In this document: positions 1 to 11,049 of the stretch, in pieces | Position numbering within the stretch: the stretch's first letter is position 1 | Layout: each line of letters opens with the position of its first letter | Assembly (NCBI RefSeq): GCF_001007935.1 | Contig: NZ_CP011451.1 | Span: 1,922,001 to 1,986,000, forward strand | Length of the DNA stretch: 64,000 bases | Source of the DNA: Nitrosomonas communis | GTDB lineage: Bacteria > Pseudomonadota > Gammaproteobacteria > Burkholderiales > Nitrosomonadaceae | Reading direction: 5' to 3' | The notes under the pieces: model-generated | Database searches by the model: none | The model's input: only the letters and a program-made list of their open reading frames with translations | What the model was told of the DNA's origin: nothing | Program-made: the position numbers and the translations under genes

Positions 1-126
1 AGCAAATCTGCCAAGGTTAATGGTTTTACTCTTTTTGTGGTTGGTGAGGGGATAGAGAAAAAGTCTGACGATTTTGCTGCTGAAGTTATGGCGCAAGTTA
101 GTCAAACAAAAGAGAATAAAGCATAA
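1..126 (+). CDS. tsf: Elongation factor Ts, C-terminal end (partial)
   Basis: The window opens inside a reading frame whose last 41 codons read like the C-terminus of elongation factor Ts ([10 protein letters not shown] followed by [11 protein letters not shown]), ending in TAA at 124-126. EF-Ts recycles EF-Tu by nucleotide exchange in the cytoplasm. The 5' part lies outside the window. The position directly before pyrH and frr matches the standard rpsB-tsf-pyrH-frr order of proteobacteria, which supports the call. Confidence 0.9.
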   Translation, partial: SKSAKVNGFTLFVVGEGIEKKSDDFAAEVMAQVSQTKENKA

Positions 127-148
127 TAGCCATTTCTTACTTCAGCTT

Positions 149-865
149 ATGCCATCTGCTTATAAACGTATTCTGCTGAAACTTTCTGGGGAAGCCCTGA
201 TGGGCGACGATAAGTATGGGATTAATCGCAATGTGGTAGAGCATATCGTGGTTGAAATTGCAGAGGCATGCCAGTTCGGTGTTGAAGTGGCCATCGTGGT
301 AGGAGGGGGAAACATCTTTCGTGGCATGAAATCTGCCGGTGACGGCATGGATCGGGTAACCGCGGATTACATGGGTATGTTGGCTACCATAATGAATGCT
401 CTGGCCCTGCAGGATGCGATGCGCAGGAAAGGCTTAATATCACGAGTACAATCTGCATTACGAATTGATCAGGTGGTAGAACCCTATATACGCAATAAGG
501 CAATACGGTATTTAGAAGAGGGGAAAGTTGTAATATTTGCCGCGGGTACCGGTAACCCTTTTTTTACTACCGATACCGCTGCTGCGTTGCGGGGCATGGA
601 AATTAATGCTGATGTTGTACTTAAAGCGACTAAGGTAGATGGGATTTATTCTAGTGATCCCAAAATAAATTCCAACGCAACACGCTATCATCATTTATCT
701 TTTGACGAGGCAATTATTGAAAATCTGCAAGTCATGGACGCTACAGCTCTGACACTTTGTCGCGACCAGAAATTACCCATTAATGTTTTTAGTATCTTTA
801 AATCGGGCGCGCTTATGCGAATACTCATGGGGGAAGATGAAGGAACCCTGGTAAGTAATGGATGA
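149..865 (+). CDS. pyrH: UMP kinase
   Basis: UMP kinase phosphorylates UMP to UDP in pyrimidine nucleotide synthesis and belongs to the amino-acid-kinase fold rather than the NMP-kinase fold. The protein starts [17 protein letters not shown] and carries the glycine-rich [10 protein letters not shown] loop, the [15 protein letters not shown] segment and the [16 protein letters not shown] nucleotide-binding stretch. The open frame extends upstream to 74, but the ATG at 149 gives the usual family N-terminus and a 238-aa protein of normal length. The longer version would overlap tsf and add an unrelated 25-residue extension. It lies 22 bp after tsf and 21 bp before frr, probably in one transcript. 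Confidence 0.96.
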   Translation: MPSAYKRILLKLSGEALMGDDKYGINRNVVEHIVVEIAEACQFGVEVAIVVGGGNIFRGMKSAGDGMDRVTADYMGMLATIMNALALQDAMRRKGLISRVQSALRIDQVVEPYIRNKAIRYLEEGKVVIFAAGTGNPFFTTDTAAALRGMEINADVVLKATKVDGIYSSDPKINSNATRYHHLSFDEAIIENLQVMDATALTLCRDQKLPINVFSIFKSGALMRILMGEDEGTLVSNG

Positions 866-886
866 TTCAAATTAGGACGATTAATT

Positions 887-1444
887 ATGATCGCTGATGT
901 AAAAAAATCTGCTGAGCAGAAAATGCAGAAGACTCTGGAAGCACTTAAAACTGATTTTAGTAAAGTCAGGAGCGGCCGTCCACATACTGGTCTATTAGAC
1001 CATGTTATGGTTGACTACTATGGAACCCCAACCCCTATTAATCAAGTGGCTAATATTAGCTTACCAGATGCGCGTACCATTGGTGTGGTGCCTTGGGATA
1101 AAAAAATGCTCAATGCTATTGAAAAAGCCATTCGTGAATCTGAATTAGGGGTGAATCCTATGACAGTGGGTGAAATGGTACGTGTACCCATGCCGCCGCT
1201 GACTGAAGAACGGCGTCGAGAACTTACTAAGATTGTTAAGAATGAGGCTGAAGCCGCCCGAGTAGCCATGCGTAATATTCGTCGAGATGCAAACGCTCAC
1301 ATGAAAGAATTACTCAAAGAAAAACAAATTTCTGAGGACGATGATCGGCGAGGTCAGGAGGAGATTCAGAAACTCATTGATCGCTATATCGCTGAAGTAG
1401 ATAAATCTTTGCAAGCCAAAGAAGCCGAATTGATGGCTGTGTAA
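887..1444 (+). CDS. frr: Ribosome recycling factor
   Basis: With EF-G, this factor splits the post-termination ribosome complex. The 185-aa protein shows the family landmarks: [19 protein letters not shown] near residue 25, [20 protein letters not shown], the [13 protein letters not shown] helix and a C-terminal coiled-coil helix ([15 protein letters not shown]). The length is exactly typical. The ATG at 887 follows an AGGA-like ribosome site. It sits between pyrH and uppS, only 3 bp before uppS, consistent with co-transcription. Confidence 0.97.
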   Translation: MIADVKKSAEQKMQKTLEALKTDFSKVRSGRPHTGLLDHVMVDYYGTPTPINQVANISLPDARTIGVVPWDKKMLNAIEKAIRESELGVNPMTVGEMVRVPMPPLTEERRRELTKIVKNEAEAARVAMRNIRRDANAHMKELLKEKQISEDDDRRGQEEIQKLIDRYIAEVDKSLQAKEAELMAV

Positions 1445-1447
1445 GTT

Positions 1448-2245
1448 ATGCCTCAGAGCCTTAGCTCAACTGCCGAAATTTCAGGAAAAAGTATCATTCC
1501 CAGGCATATCGCCATCGTTATGGATGGTAATGGGCGTTGGGCAAAAAAGCGGTTTTTGCCAAGAGTTACTGGGCACAGAAAAGGTGTCGAAGCTGTAAGG
1601 AGTATCATTAAAGCGTGCATTGAACAGGGGGTAGAGTTTCTTACGCTCTTTGCTTTTAGTAGCGAAAACTGGCGCAGGCCTGAGGAAGAGGTCACATTTT
1701 TGTTACAGCTTTTTGTTAATACACTTGAGCATGAAGTGACCAAATTGAATGAAAATGGCATCTGCTTCAAGGTGATAGGTGATCTATCCAAATTTGATGC
1801 AAGAACTGTAACGTTCATTCGTCAGGGCGAAGAATTAACTGCTAATAATAACCGCTTGATATTTACGGTTGCAGCAAATTATGGAGGACGCTGGGATATC
1901 ATGCAGGCTATCCAGAAACTGATGATCCATTCACCAGGTTTAATGGAAAATTTTGAAGAAGCGGATCTTGCCAAGTATTTTGCGATGAGTTATGCACCTG
2001 ACCCAGATTTATTTATTCGGACTGGTGGGGAATGTCGTATCAGTAATTTCTTGCTGTGGCAATTAGCCTACGCAGAATTATATTTTACAGATACACTTTG
2101 GCCAGACTTCGATGCCCAGGCGCTTGATTTGGCGATAAAATCTTATCAGCAACGAGAGCGTAGGTTCGGTCGAATCAGTGAGCAATTGCAAAATATGCCT
2201 GTTGAAAAAGGAATGACCAAAATTGCTGCCAAGAAAAAATTTTAA
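1448..2245 (+). CDS. uppS: Isoprenyl (undecaprenyl) diphosphate synthase
   Basis: This cis-prenyltransferase condenses isopentenyl diphosphate units onto farnesyl diphosphate, giving the C55 carrier lipid for peptidoglycan and O-antigen. The signature HIAIVMDGNGRWAKKR is present, with the catalytic aspartate at residue 26, followed by TLFAFSSENWRRP and the C-terminal FIRTGGECRISNFLLWQ motif. The commonly seen glutamine after TGGE is cysteine here, a minor change. At 265 aa the protein is of normal length with a short basic tail. It starts 3 bp after frr and leads into cdsA. Confidence 0.95.
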   Translation: MPQSLSSTAEISGKSIIPRHIAIVMDGNGRWAKKRFLPRVTGHRKGVEAVRSIIKACIEQGVEFLTLFAFSSENWRRPEEEVTFLLQLFVNTLEHEVTKLNENGICFKVIGDLSKFDARTVTFIRQGEELTANNNRLIFTVAANYGGRWDIMQAIQKLMIHSPGLMENFEEADLAKYFAMSYAPDPDLFIRTGGECRISNFLLWQLAYAELYFTDTLWPDFDAQALDLAIKSYQQRERRFGRISEQLQNMPVEKGMTKIAAKKKF

Positions 2246-2283
2246 TTTCTTTATTTTTTATTTCAGCGGGATGTGACCCGCTC

Positions 2284-3114
2284 ATGCTGAAAACACGGAT
2301 CCTTACAGCTATTATTCTGATAGCTTTATTCATACCAGCTTTATTTTACTTGCCGGCAATATTTTGGGCGATGTTGCTTCTAGGGCTGACCATTGTTGCG
2401 TCTAGAGAATGGTGCAGACTGGCAAAGTTTACAACCCATCAAACTATACTTTATTTAATTTTGACAACCTTGCTGGGTGGAGAGTTACTGCTAATAATAA
2501 GTGAAGCAGTGACAATTAATCCAAACAATACTAGCATGATGTGGATTTATGTAGTGTCATGTATATTTTGGGGAGGCGTTGCCCCGATTTTATTATGGAA
2601 ATTTTACGCGGTTAAAAGCGTAAGCTTATTAATGTTAATGGGTTGGCTCATTCTTCTCCCAACTTGCCTGGCCTTATATCAATTGCGTGCTATCGATCCG
2701 TGGTTACTGCTTGGATCGATGGGTGTGGTCTGGGTATCAGACATCGCTGCCTATTTTGTCGGCCGCTCGTTTGGTAAACATAAACTCGCTCCTAACATTA
2801 GTCCTGGCAAAACTTGGGAAGGTGTAGCTGGCGCTTTAATAGTGGTTGTTTGTTATGCGTTGATATGGGGTCAATTTATAGGAAAAGGGGATAATATATT
2901 AATAATCAATTTGGTTTTATTGTCCCTGTTGCTAGCCGGATTAGGAATTATAGGTGATTTATTTGAATCGCTAATGAAGCGACAGGCCGGTGTTAAAGAC
3001 AGCGGTAACATTTTGCCTGGCCACGGCGGTATACTCGATCGAATTGATGCACTTACTTCAACTTTACCCATTGCAGTATTGGCATTTCTCATTTTTTATT
3101 CATTCGAACTATGA
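2284..3114 (+). CDS. cdsA: Phosphatidate cytidylyltransferase
   Basis: This enzyme makes CDP-diacylglycerol from phosphatidic acid and CTP at the inner membrane, the branch point for phospholipids. The 276-aa protein is strongly hydrophobic with about seven to eight membrane segments. It carries [32 protein letters not shown] and the C-terminal signature [19 protein letters not shown] leading to [14 protein letters not shown]. Its stop codon overlaps the dxr start as ATGA at 3111-3114, indicating translational coupling. Confidence 0.95.
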   Translation: MLKTRILTAIILIALFIPALFYLPAIFWAMLLLGLTIVASREWCRLAKFTTHQTILYLILTTLLGGELLLIISEAVTINPNNTSMMWIYVVSCIFWGGVAPILLWKFYAVKSVSLLMLMGWLILLPTCLALYQLRAIDPWLLLGSMGVVWVSDIAAYFVGRSFGKHKLAPNISPGKTWEGVAGALIVVVCYALIWGQFIGKGDNILIINLVLLSLLLAGLGIIGDLFESLMKRQAGVKDSGNILPGHGGILDRIDALTSTLPIAVLAFLIFYSFEL

Positions 3115-4298
3115 CAGTAATGCATCATCTGACTATACTTGGATCTACGGGGAGTATTGGTGAAAATACATTGGATGTAGTAGCGCGTCATTCCGACCGG
3201 TTCCACGTGGTTGCCCTTACTGCTAATAAAAATGTAAATAAAATTTTTACACAATGTCAGCGTTTCCACCCTAAATATGCAGTCATGCTAGATGCAGTCA
3301 GCGCTGAACAACTGGAAAAAAAATTAAGAGCAGCAGGTATTGATACGCAGGTATTGGCAGGCATTGAATCGCTGGAAAGAGTGGCTTCTTTAGCTGAGGT
3401 GGATGCTGTCATGGCGGCAATTGTTGGTGCTGCTGGCATCCGCCCGACAATAGCAGCTGCACGCTCGGGTAAGAAAGTTTTATTAGCTAATAAAGAAACG
3501 CTTGTGATGGCAGGTCGTATTTTTATGGATATAGTAAAGCAGTACCACGCCATCCTGTTGCCGATTGATAGTGAACATAATGCCATCTACCAGTCATTGC
3601 CAAGACATTTTAGTGGAGACCTTGCTTCATCAGGTGTTCGCCGTATCCTGCTAACAGCATCAGGAGGACCCTTTCGGCGGTTAACCTTGTCAAATCTAGA
3701 CCATGTCACACCTGAGCAAGCTTGCGCACATCCTAATTGGATCATGGGAAGAAAAATATCAGTAGATTCTGCCACAATGATGAATAAAGGGCTGGAAGTG
3801 ATCGAAGCACATTGGTTATTCGATGCAGCGTCAGATAAAATCCAGGTCGTCATTCATCCAGAAAGCGTCATTCATTCCATGGTCGAGTATATTGACGGTT
3901 CAGTTCTGGCGCAACTGGGAAATCCTGATATGCGCACGCCAATTGCGCATGCCCTCAGTTATCCTGAGCGAATGGAAAGCGGTGTCAAGTCATTGGATAT
4001 ATTCGAGATAGCACAATTAAATTTTGAAGCACCGGATTTTGCGCGTTTTCCTTGCTTGAGACTTGCCTATGAGGCATTGTCTGCAGGTGGCAATATGCCA
4101 GCAGTACTCAACGCTGCCAATGAAGTCGCTGTCGAGTCTTTTCTTGCTGGTCAAATGCCATTTACTGCGATACCAGTAATGATCGAGCAGGCTTTGCAGA
4201 TGATCAGTCGAACAGAGATTGCCTCATTGAATGATGTGCTGACAGCTGACTCTATAGCACGAGACGTTGCACGAGAATGGTTGGCGTGCCAAGCTTAA
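3111..4298 (+). CDS. dxr: 1-deoxy-D-xylulose 5-phosphate reductoisomerase
   Basis: This is the second enzyme of the MEP isoprenoid pathway; it converts DXP to 2-C-methyl-D-erythritol 4-phosphate using NADPH and a divalent metal. The sequence has the Rossmann start [17 protein letters not shown], the [12 protein letters not shown]-type segment (here [13 protein letters not shown]), the substrate and metal motif [13 protein letters not shown] and [19 protein letters not shown]. At 395 aa it is of standard length. The ATG at 3111 overlaps cdsA; an in-frame ATG at 3120 would also give a normal N-terminus. Grouping with uppS links precursor supply to carrier lipid synthesis. Confidence 0.96.
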   Translation: MTVMHHLTILGSTGSIGENTLDVVARHSDRFHVVALTANKNVNKIFTQCQRFHPKYAVMLDAVSAEQLEKKLRAAGIDTQVLAGIESLERVASLAEVDAVMAAIVGAAGIRPTIAAARSGKKVLLANKETLVMAGRIFMDIVKQYHAILLPIDSEHNAIYQSLPRHFSGDLASSGVRRILLTASGGPFRRLTLSNLDHVTPEQACAHPNWIMGRKISVDSATMMNKGLEVIEAHWLFDAASDKIQVVIHPESVIHSMVEYIDGSVLAQLGNPDMRTPIAHALSYPERMESGVKSLDIFEIAQLNFEAPDFARFPCLRLAYEALSAGGNMPAVLNAANEVAVESFLAGQMPFTAIPVMIEQALQMISRTEIASLNDVLTADSIARDVAREWLACQA

Positions 4299-4413
4299 GT
4301 TTAGCGTGGCTTTTATGTGAAAAATAGAAGCAATGAGTAATTGACGAGGTGTAGCACGTTCTTTCTTCCTAAGTATATTAAGAAACATATTATTGTCATC
4401 ATATTTAATTGAT

Positions 4414-5781
4414 ATGTCATTACTTTTTACAATTCTCTCTTTTATTGTTGCGCTTGGCGTATTAATCACTTTTCATGAGCTTGGTCACTATCTAGTTGCA
4501 CGCTGGAGTGGTGTTAAAGTATTGCGTTTCTCAATTGGTTTTGGCCAGCCATTGTTCAAAAAACGCTTAGGTAAAGATCAAACCGAATGGGTGATTGCAG
4601 CGCTTCCCTTAGGGGGATATGTCAAGATGCTGGATGAGCATGAGGGAGAGGTTTTGCCCCAAGAGTTGCCGCGTGCATTTAATCGCCAACCTGTCATAAA
4701 GCGTTTTGCTATTGTCGCTGCAGGGCCGATCGCTAATTTTCTGCTGGCAATTCTTCTCTATTGGCTTCTTTTTATATCTGGAGTGAGTGGGTTGAAGCCT
4801 ATACTGGGTCCCATAAAGCCATCGACACCCGCTGCCTTTTCAGCTTTTAAGGAAGGAGAAACCATTGTAAAGATTGAAAATGAGCCTGTGGTGACTTGGC
4901 AGGATGTGCGTTGGCTCGTATCAACCCATGTAATTGACCGTAATCCTGAAGTGATGGTGGAAACAGTTAATCCTCAGGGGGAAGTTTTTTGGCGGAAATT
5001 AGATTTAAGTAGTGTAGATACTGATGACGTGAATGCAAACTTCCTGGAAAAAATTGGTTTGGTAAATTATCCACCGAATATGGCGCCAATTATTGGTCAG
5101 GTAATTACTGGCGGAGCAGGGGATCGGGCAGGGTTGCACGTCGGAGATGAAATTCTTGCAGTAGACAATAAAGGCATTTCATATTGGGAAGAATTGGTTA
5201 AAGAAATCCGAGCCATGCCAGGGCAGTCGCTTACCTTGGAAGTTTTGCGTGATGGTAAGACAATAGATATTCCTATCACACCGGATAAAGCGGTCGATGG
5301 TAATGCAGAGATCGGGAAAATTGGAATTGCACCAAGGATTGATCAGGAAGCAATCACTAAGCTGTTGGTTAATGTAAGTTATCCTGCTGACACCGCATTG
5401 TTGAAAGCGTTGGATAAAACTTGGGAGATGACCTTTTTTACTCTTCGAATGCTGGGAAAAATGGTGATGGGAGAAGTTTCATGGAAAAATATGAGCGGTC
5501 CCATCACGATCGCAGATTATGCTGGGCAATCAGCAAAAATGGGGATAATTGCTTATCTTGGCTTCCTTGCTTTGATCAGTGTAAGCCTGGGGGTATTGAA
5601 TCTATTGCCTATTCCTGTATTGGATGGAGGGCATCTAATGTATTATGTGATTGAAATTTTTAAGGGTGCGCCATTATCTGAAAAAACTGTGGCTATTGGC
5701 CAGCAGATTGGAATGGTGATGTTATTTACCCTCATGGTTTTTGCAATTTACAATGATATTTATCGGCTTATTTCTGGTTAA
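4414..5781 (+). CDS. rseP: RIP metalloprotease RseP (site-2 protease)
   Basis: This inner-membrane zinc protease cleaves anti-sigma factor RseA after DegS and also clears signal peptides. The zinc site is HELGH at residues 21-25 in the first membrane helix. There are PDZ-like segments in the middle (for example [19 protein letters not shown]), and the third metal ligand motif [16 protein letters not shown] lies near the C-terminus. From the ATG at 4414 the protein is 455 aa. A TTG at 4393 would add seven residues, and neither start has a clear Shine-Dalgarno. A 115-bp gap separates it from dxr, and bamA follows after 2 bp. Confidence 0.93.
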   Translation: MSLLFTILSFIVALGVLITFHELGHYLVARWSGVKVLRFSIGFGQPLFKKRLGKDQTEWVIAALPLGGYVKMLDEHEGEVLPQELPRAFNRQPVIKRFAIVAAGPIANFLLAILLYWLLFISGVSGLKPILGPIKPSTPAAFSAFKEGETIVKIENEPVVTWQDVRWLVSTHVIDRNPEVMVETVNPQGEVFWRKLDLSSVDTDDVNANFLEKIGLVNYPPNMAPIIGQVITGGAGDRAGLHVGDEILAVDNKGISYWEELVKEIRAMPGQSLTLEVLRDGKTIDIPITPDKAVDGNAEIGKIGIAPRIDQEAITKLLVNVSYPADTALLKALDKTWEMTFFTLRMLGKMVMGEVSWKNMSGPITIADYAGQSAKMGIIAYLGFLALISVSLGVLNLLPIPVLDGGHLMYYVIEIFKGAPLSEKTVAIGQQIGMVMLFTLMVFAIYNDIYRLISG

Positions 5782-5783
5782 GC

Positions 5784-8099
5784 ATGAAATTCAAGTGTCT
5801 CGTCATACTTTCTTGCTTGTTCTATTCGCTTGTTTGCGAAGCGATTGAACCATTCGTGGTAAAAGATATTCGTGTTGACGGGATACAGCGTACTGATGCA
5901 GGAACAGTCTTTAGTTATCTCCCCATAAAAGTGGGGGATGTTCTCGACGATACTAAAGCCGCTGCTGCAATAAAAACACTTTATGCAACTGGCTTTTTCC
6001 AGGATATAAAATTAAAAGCACAAGATGGATTATTGATTGTACAAATCCAGGAGCGCCCAGCTATTGCGCAAATTAATATTAACGGCGCTAAGGAATTTGA
6101 AAAAGACAAGTTGAAAGAAGGCTTAAAACAAGCGGGTTTATCTGAGTCGCGTATCTTTAGTCGCGCTTTGTTGGAGAAAGCCGAGCAAGAGTTGAAACGC
6201 CAATACATCAGTCGCGGCAAATATGCTGTTAAGATTACGACGACAACGACCCCATTGGAGCGTAATCGCGTAGGAATTAATTTTGATATTGAAGAAGGTA
6301 AAACGACCAGAATCCGTCATATCAATATTGTTGGTAATGAAGTTTTTAGTGATAGTGATTTGATAGGTTTGTTTGTGCTGAGAACACCGGGATTACTGAC
6401 CTGGTTCACAAAAGATGATCAATATTCGAAACAAAAATTATCTGCCGATCTGGAAACATTGCGATCGTATTATCTCGACCGTGGTTATCTAGAGTTCAAT
6501 ATTGATTCTACTCAGGTATCCATTACGCCTGATTTGAAGGATATTTACATCACTATTAATATCACGGAAGGGCCGCAATATACGGTTTCAGATATCAAGC
6601 TTGCTGGAAATTTATTGGTACCAGAACAAGAATTACGCAAATTGATTAAACTCAAGCCAGGAGGTGTTTTCAATCGGGAGAAATTAACAGAATCCATCAA
6701 ACTGATTACTGATCGATTGGGCGATGAGGGTTATGCCTTCGCCAATGTTAACGCTTCACCTGAGCTAGATAAGGACAGCAGGAAAACAGCGTTTACTTTT
6801 TATATCGATCCAGGACGCCGGGTTTATGTTAGGCGTATCAATATCAGCGGTAATGATCGGACCCGAGACGAAGTCATTCGCCGGGAATTTCGTCAAATGG
6901 AGGGAGCGTGGCATTCAACCAGCCAAATCAACCGTTCGAAGCAACGCGTCGACCGAACAGATTTTTTCTCGAATGTCGATGTGGAAACTCCCCCAGTGCC
7001 TGATGCGCCTGATCAGGTTGATATCAATGTCAGTGTGACTGAGAAACCTACCGGTTCGATCATGTTTGGGGCAGGTTACTCGGATTTGGAAGGGATCATT
7101 TTAAATGGCTCTGTTTCCCAGAATAACATTTTTGGCACAGGAAATTTTCTCAGCGTAAATGTTAATACCGGAAGTGTCAATAAGATATTTGCGGCATCTT
7201 TTACCAATCCTTATTGGACGATCAACGGTGTCAGCCTTGGTGTTGATATCTTCCGACGTTACCTGAACACCAACTCCTTGTCCAATGTAGGTGTTTTTAA
7301 TACGGATACATCTGGCGCGACGTTACGTTTCGGGATTCCGATCGCGGAAAACGATATCGTTTCTCTGGGGCTGGGTGCGGAACATACGAAAATTGATCTT
7401 AAAGCCAATAGCCCCCAGCGCTTTAGAGATTTTGTAGAACAGTTTGGAAGCTCGACCAATAATCTTCCGATTACCCTTAGTTGGGCGCGTGATAACCGTG
7501 ATAGTGCGATCTGGACTACCTCAGGGACGACGCATCGAGTATTTGGAGAAATTAGCCTGCCTTTTGCTGAGCTGGAATACTACAAGGCGAGCTATGAACA
7601 GAAATGGTTTGTTCCTATTACCAGAATATTCACCTTGATGCTGAATGGACAAGTAGGTGTTGGCGATGGTTATTCAGGTGAACCGCTGCCTTTCTTTAAA
7701 AATTTCTTTGCAGGCGGCTTTAATTCGGTGCGTGGTTACAATATTAATTCACTGGGCCCGCGCGACCCAATATTGGATGCCAATGGCAACCCAATACCTG
7801 GCAGAAGAGGAAGTGTTGTAGGAGCGAGTAAGCGTGTTGTTGGCAGCGCAGAAATTTTGTTTCCCGCTCCTTTTATGAAAGACTCAAAAAGTGTACGTTT
7901 GGCTGCTTTTATTGATGGTGGGAATGTTTTTAATGATTGGTCAGAACTGGATCTGAACTATTTGCGCTTTTCTACCGGGCTCGCTGTTACCTGGATTTCG
8001 CCAATGGGTCCGCTGAGGTTCAGTGTGGCACAACCATTAAATGACCAAAAGGGTGATGATATACAAAGATTCCAATTCCAGCTGGGGCAAACATTCTAA
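5784..8099 (+). CDS. bamA: Outer membrane protein assembly factor BamA
   Basis: BamA is the core of the BAM machine that folds beta-barrels into the outer membrane. The 771-aa protein has a cleavable signal peptide (cut likely after VCEA), five POTRA domains over roughly residues 25-425 (the first with [20 protein letters not shown]) and a C-terminal 16-strand barrel. The barrel contains the [20 protein letters not shown] region with the conserved VRGY-type lid motif. The protein ends in phenylalanine (QFQLGQTF), the normal barrel signal. It is 2 bp from rseP and 32 bp from skp, the standard envelope-biogenesis order. Confidence 0.97.
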   Translation: MKFKCLVILSCLFYSLVCEAIEPFVVKDIRVDGIQRTDAGTVFSYLPIKVGDVLDDTKAAAAIKTLYATGFFQDIKLKAQDGLLIVQIQERPAIAQININGAKEFEKDKLKEGLKQAGLSESRIFSRALLEKAEQELKRQYISRGKYAVKITTTTTPLERNRVGINFDIEEGKTTRIRHINIVGNEVFSDSDLIGLFVLRTPGLLTWFTKDDQYSKQKLSADLETLRSYYLDRGYLEFNIDSTQVSITPDLKDIYITINITEGPQYTVSDIKLAGNLLVPEQELRKLIKLKPGGVFNREKLTESIKLITDRLGDEGYAFANVNASPELDKDSRKTAFTFYIDPGRRVYVRRINISGNDRTRDEVIRREFRQMEGAWHSTSQINRSKQRVDRTDFFSNVDVETPPVPDAPDQVDINVSVTEKPTGSIMFGAGYSDLEGIILNGSVSQNNIFGTGNFLSVNVNTGSVNKIFAASFTNPYWTINGVSLGVDIFRRYLNTNSLSNVGVFNTDTSGATLRFGIPIAENDIVSLGLGAEHTKIDLKANSPQRFRDFVEQFGSSTNNLPITLSWARDNRDSAIWTTSGTTHRVFGEISLPFAELEYYKASYEQKWFVPITRIFTLMLNGQVGVGDGYSGEPLPFFKNFFAGGFNSVRGYNINSLGPRDPILDANGNPIPGRRGSVVGASKRVVGSAEILFPAPFMKDSKSVRLAAFIDGGNVFNDWSELDLNYLRFSTGLAVTWISPMGPLRFSVAQPLNDQKGDDIQRFQFQLGQTF

Positions 8100-8131
8100 C
8101 TCCAGGCTAGTTAGTTCAGCAGGAGGAGTAA

Positions 8132-8677
8132 TTGAGGCGTAAACTGTTACGATTACAGTGGTTGATCAGCTTGTTCATGCTGATTTTTCTGATGGGCGGG
8201 AGCTCAAATATCTGGGCGGGAGAGATCAAGATCGGGGTGGTGAATACCGAGAAAATCCTGCGGGTATCTGCACCAGCTATCGCAGCACAAAAAAAAATAG
8301 AAAAAGAATTTCTGGTGTATGATGAGCGCATCAAAAAAATGGCCGCTCAAATCAAAGAATTGCAGGAACATTTAGAGAAACATGATAAAAGTACCACAAT
8401 AGAAGAAAGGCAAACTAAGGAACGTGAGCTGGCGAACATCAGCCGACAATATCAACGGGCCCAGCAACAGATGCGGGAAGATTTAACTATGCGTCAAAAT
8501 GAGGAATATAGTTTGATCTTGGAACGCGTCAATAAAGTTATTAAAAAAATAGCAGAAAATGAGGGTTATGATTTGATCTTGCAGTTACAGGATTCAGTCT
8601 ATCGCAGCCAGCGTATCGATATTACGAATCATGTTATTAAGGCGCTTGCCGAGCAGGAGCAGGCAAGCGGAAAATAG
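8132..8677 (+). CDS. skp: Periplasmic chaperone Skp/OmpH
   Basis: Skp is a trimeric periplasmic chaperone that holds unfolded outer-membrane proteins for BamA. The product has an N-terminal signal segment (hydrophobic to about residue 29), the IKIGVVNTEKILR beta-strand start and a long, highly charged coiled-coil middle typical of the Skp tentacles. It is 181 aa. The start codon is TTG at 8132, supported by a very strong AGGAGGAG at 8121-8128, and no ATG gives a full signal peptide. The gene that normally follows, lpxD, is not here; a dispersed repeat comes next. Confidence 0.9.
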   Translation: MRRKLLRLQWLISLFMLIFLMGGSSNIWAGEIKIGVVNTEKILRVSAPAIAAQKKIEKEFLVYDERIKKMAAQIKELQEHLEKHDKSTTIEERQTKERELANISRQYQRAQQQMREDLTMRQNEEYSLILERVNKVIKKIAENEGYDLILQLQDSVYRSQRIDITNHVIKALAEQEQASGK

Positions 8678-8682
8678 GTATA

Positions 8683-8784
8683 ATTCCAGCTCTAAATCAA
8701 AACTGACTTTGTCGGCTTCACCTTGCCGTATGATTGATATTGTCTGCGGCTCGCCTTCGCGTCATTTTTATTTAGAAATGGAAT
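8683..8784 (+). repeat. Dispersed 102-bp inverted-repeat element, copy 1 (forward)
   Basis: The element begins ATTCCAGCTCTAAATCAAA and ends TTTATTTAGAAATGGAAT, so its ends are imperfect inverted repeats of about 18 bp. The core contains GTCGGCTTCACCTTGCCGTA and CTGCGGCTCGCCTTCGCGT. It carries no ORF and occupies the space between skp and fabZ. The same core and ends recur at many other intergenic sites in this window. Confidence 0.9.
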
Positions 8785-8879
8785 AACCTATTTTTCACTT
8801 ATACGCACTCTGGGGCAGTATTAAGCGGACTATTATACAAATAGCTCATTCACTATCCAGGCTAAAAAGGGAGATAAGA

Positions 8880-9323
8880 TTGAATGCCATGGACATTTAT
8901 GAAATTTTAAAGTATTTGCCTCATCGCTATCCTTTCATTTTGGTTGATCGAGTTGTATCTTATGAGCCAGGCGAAAAGATTATTGCCCTAAAAAATGTAT
9001 CGATCAATGAACCATATTTTATTGGACATTTTCCGCATTATCCCGTTATGCCAGGTGTTTTAATCGTCGAAGCTTTGGCGCAGGCAGCTGCATTATTAAC
9101 GCTCAAAACAGAGAATGCTGCAAAAAATGATGCACAAGTTTATTATTTTGTAGGGATTGATGGAGTACGTTTTAAAAAACCAGTCATGGCTGGTGACCAG
9201 CTTATGTTGAAAGTTGAAATTACTAGACAGATCAAAGGCGTTTGGAAATATTCAGCGCGAGCAGAGGTAGATGATCAGCTTGTGACTGAGGCAGAATTGA
9301 TGTGTACTGCTAGAAACATATAG
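8880..9323 (+). CDS. fabZ: 3-hydroxyacyl-[ACP] dehydratase FabZ
   Basis: FabZ dehydrates 3-hydroxyacyl-ACP in type II fatty acid synthesis and is the usual neighbour of the lipid A genes. The hot-dog-fold protein has [13 protein letters not shown] and the catalytic segment [20 protein letters not shown] with His50 and Glu64. The length of 147 aa is typical. The start is taken as TTG at 8880 because AGGGAG lies about 6 bp upstream; an in-frame ATG at 8889 is too far from it. In most proteobacteria this gene lies between lpxD and lpxA, but neither is present here. Confidence 0.94.
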   Translation: MNAMDIYEILKYLPHRYPFILVDRVVSYEPGEKIIALKNVSINEPYFIGHFPHYPVMPGVLIVEALAQAAALLTLKTENAAKNDAQVYYFVGIDGVRFKKPVMAGDQLMLKVEITRQIKGVWKYSARAEVDDQLVTEAELMCTARNI

Positions 9324-9398
9324 AAGCTGCTTCACTTGTTTGCAAACTTCTTTTTTACTTCGGTGTTCTGCACTCATAGATAGCTTATTGACAAGCCA

Positions 9399-9986
9399 AT
9401 GCATGAGACTGATTGGATCGGTGGTGTGGATGAGGCTGGCAGAGGACCACTTGCTGGGCCAGTCTATGCTGCGTGTGTTATTTTGGGCTCAGATTGCACT
9501 ATTGAAGGGTTGGCTGATTCTAAAAAACTAAGCGAGAGAAAACGTACTTACCTTGCTGGTGTCATCAAGCATCGAGCGAGAGCATGGGCGGTCGCATCTG
9601 CTTCAGTTTCCGAAATCGATCGGCTAAATATTTTGCAAGCGAGTTTACTCGCCATGCAACGAGCCGTTGAAAAATTGCCACTGGTTCCCTCAATTGTTTT
9701 GGTTGATGGGAATCAATCGCCACGATTCAATTGCCCCACCAGGACGATCATTAAAGGTGATAGTTTAGTTGCTGAAATTTCAGCGGCCTCGATACTGGCT
9801 AAGACAGCACGTGATGCTGAAATGCAGCGATTACACATACATTTTCCGGTTTATGGTCTAAATCAGCATAAGGGATATCCCACAAAAGCTCACTTGGAAG
9901 CATTAAAGCATTATGGCATATCCAACATTCATCGCCGTAGCTTTGCTCCTGTACGTGCATTATTGACGGAGCCTGCTAGTTCCTGA
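9399..9986 (+). CDS. rnhB: Ribonuclease HII
   Basis: RNase HII nicks RNA in RNA-DNA hybrids, including single misincorporated ribonucleotides. The protein starts with the [18 protein letters not shown] active-site motif (Asp11 and Glu12) and has [29 protein letters not shown] and the ARDAEM segment with the last catalytic acid. At 195 aa it is normal. It follows fabZ after 75 bp; in related genomes lpxA and lpxB would lie between. Confidence 0.95.
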   Translation: MHETDWIGGVDEAGRGPLAGPVYAACVILGSDCTIEGLADSKKLSERKRTYLAGVIKHRARAWAVASASVSEIDRLNILQASLLAMQRAVEKLPLVPSIVLVDGNQSPRFNCPTRTIIKGDSLVAEISAASILAKTARDAEMQRLHIHFPVYGLNQHKGYPTKAHLEALKHYGISNIHRRSFAPVRALLTEPASS

Positions 9987-10012
9987 TTCTACTTTTCTAG
10001 CAAAGAACGCAC

Positions 10013-10465
10013 ATGAAGATTCCATTATTTTTGCATTTACTGGGTGTAGTCATTTGGGTGGGTGGGATGTTTTTTGCTTATATGGTGTTACGTCCAACAG
10101 CTGCTCAGTTGCTTGAACCTCCTTTGCGATTAAAGCTGTGGCATGGTGTTTTTAGCCGGTTTTTTCCATGGGTATTTTTATCAGTAGGGCTCATCCTGGC
10201 AAGCGGCCTTTATATGATCATGCAAATGGGAGGCTTTATGGCCGTACGTCTGTACATCCACCTCATGTTTGCGCTAGGTCTAGTGATGATGCTCATTTTT
10301 ATTTATGTGTTTTTCTCGACATTCAAGAAACTTAACTATCATATTACCAGAGAAGAATGGTCATCTGCAGGGATTGTACTAGGACAAATTCGCTTGTTAA
10401 TCGGAATTAATCTTATACTGGGAATGGTCACCATTACCGTTGCAGTTTTAGGTGGATCAACTTAG
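10013..10465 (+). CDS. Small CopD-like integral membrane protein
   Basis: This 150-aa protein has four predicted membrane helices, starting with FLHLLGVVIWVGGMFFAYMV. This resembles the N-terminus of the CopD/COG5615 group of predicted heme- or copper-associated membrane proteins, with His8 in the first helix and other histidines near membrane borders (WHGVF, YIHLM). The family is poorly defined experimentally, so the role is unknown. It lies 26 bp downstream of rnhB and could be co-transcribed. Confidence 0.6.
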   Translation: MKIPLFLHLLGVVIWVGGMFFAYMVLRPTAAQLLEPPLRLKLWHGVFSRFFPWVFLSVGLILASGLYMIMQMGGFMAVRLYIHLMFALGLVMMLIFIYVFFSTFKKLNYHITREEWSSAGIVLGQIRLLIGINLILGMVTITVAVLGGST

Positions 10466-10549
10466 CTTGACCGATCGTGAGGATGTACTAAAAACCTTTT
10501 TGTGTTTTTGTACTCCATTATTAAAGAGAATCAATATAGGTGAAAAAAG

Positions 10550-11035
10550 ATGCGTATAGAAAAGGATACCGTGGTATCGCTGCAATACTATAAATTGTCT
10601 AATTTAGACGGTGAGGTTATGGAAGAATCCACAACACCAGTCAGTTATCTGCATGGTGGTTATGGAGGAATGTTCCCGAGTGTAGAGGAGGCGCTACAAG
10701 GAAAGGAAGCAGGATATCAACTTTCCTTAGCAATGGAGCCGGAAGAAACTTTTGGGGAATATGACAGTGAATTGATTCACATAGAACCGCGCAGTGCTTT
10801 CCCAGATACTGTTGAGGTAGGGATGCAGTTCGAAGGCGGAGAAGAGAATTCCGATGATGTGATGATTTATACGGTTACCGATGTCACTGATGATATTGTT
10901 GTCGTTGATGGCAATCATCCGCTCGCTGGCATGGCTTTGCAATTTGAATGTACCGTAATGGAAGTGCGCGCTGCTACCCATGATGAGCTTTCACATGGTC
11001 ATGTGCATGGGCCGCATGGTCATCATGAACACTAA
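10550..11035 (+). CDS. slyD: FKBP-type peptidyl-prolyl isomerase, SlyD-like
   Basis: SlyD proteins are cytoplasmic prolyl isomerases with an inserted chaperone flap and a histidine-rich tail that binds nickel and other metals. The N-terminus (IEKDTVVSLQYYKLSNLDGE), the YLHGGYGGMFPSVEEALQGK segment and ETFGEYDSELIHIEPRSAFP fit the family. The tail HGHVHGPHGHHEH gives seven histidines in the last 13 residues. At 161 aa it is slightly shorter than E. coli SlyD. A metal-sensing or nickel-delivery role is inferred from the tail only. Confidence 0.9.
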   Translation: MRIEKDTVVSLQYYKLSNLDGEVMEESTTPVSYLHGGYGGMFPSVEEALQGKEAGYQLSLAMEPEETFGEYDSELIHIEPRSAFPDTVEVGMQFEGGEENSDDVMIYTVTDVTDDIVVVDGNHPLAGMALQFECTVMEVRAATHDELSHGHVHGPHGHHEH

Positions 11036-11049
11036 TAAACCCTAAAGGC

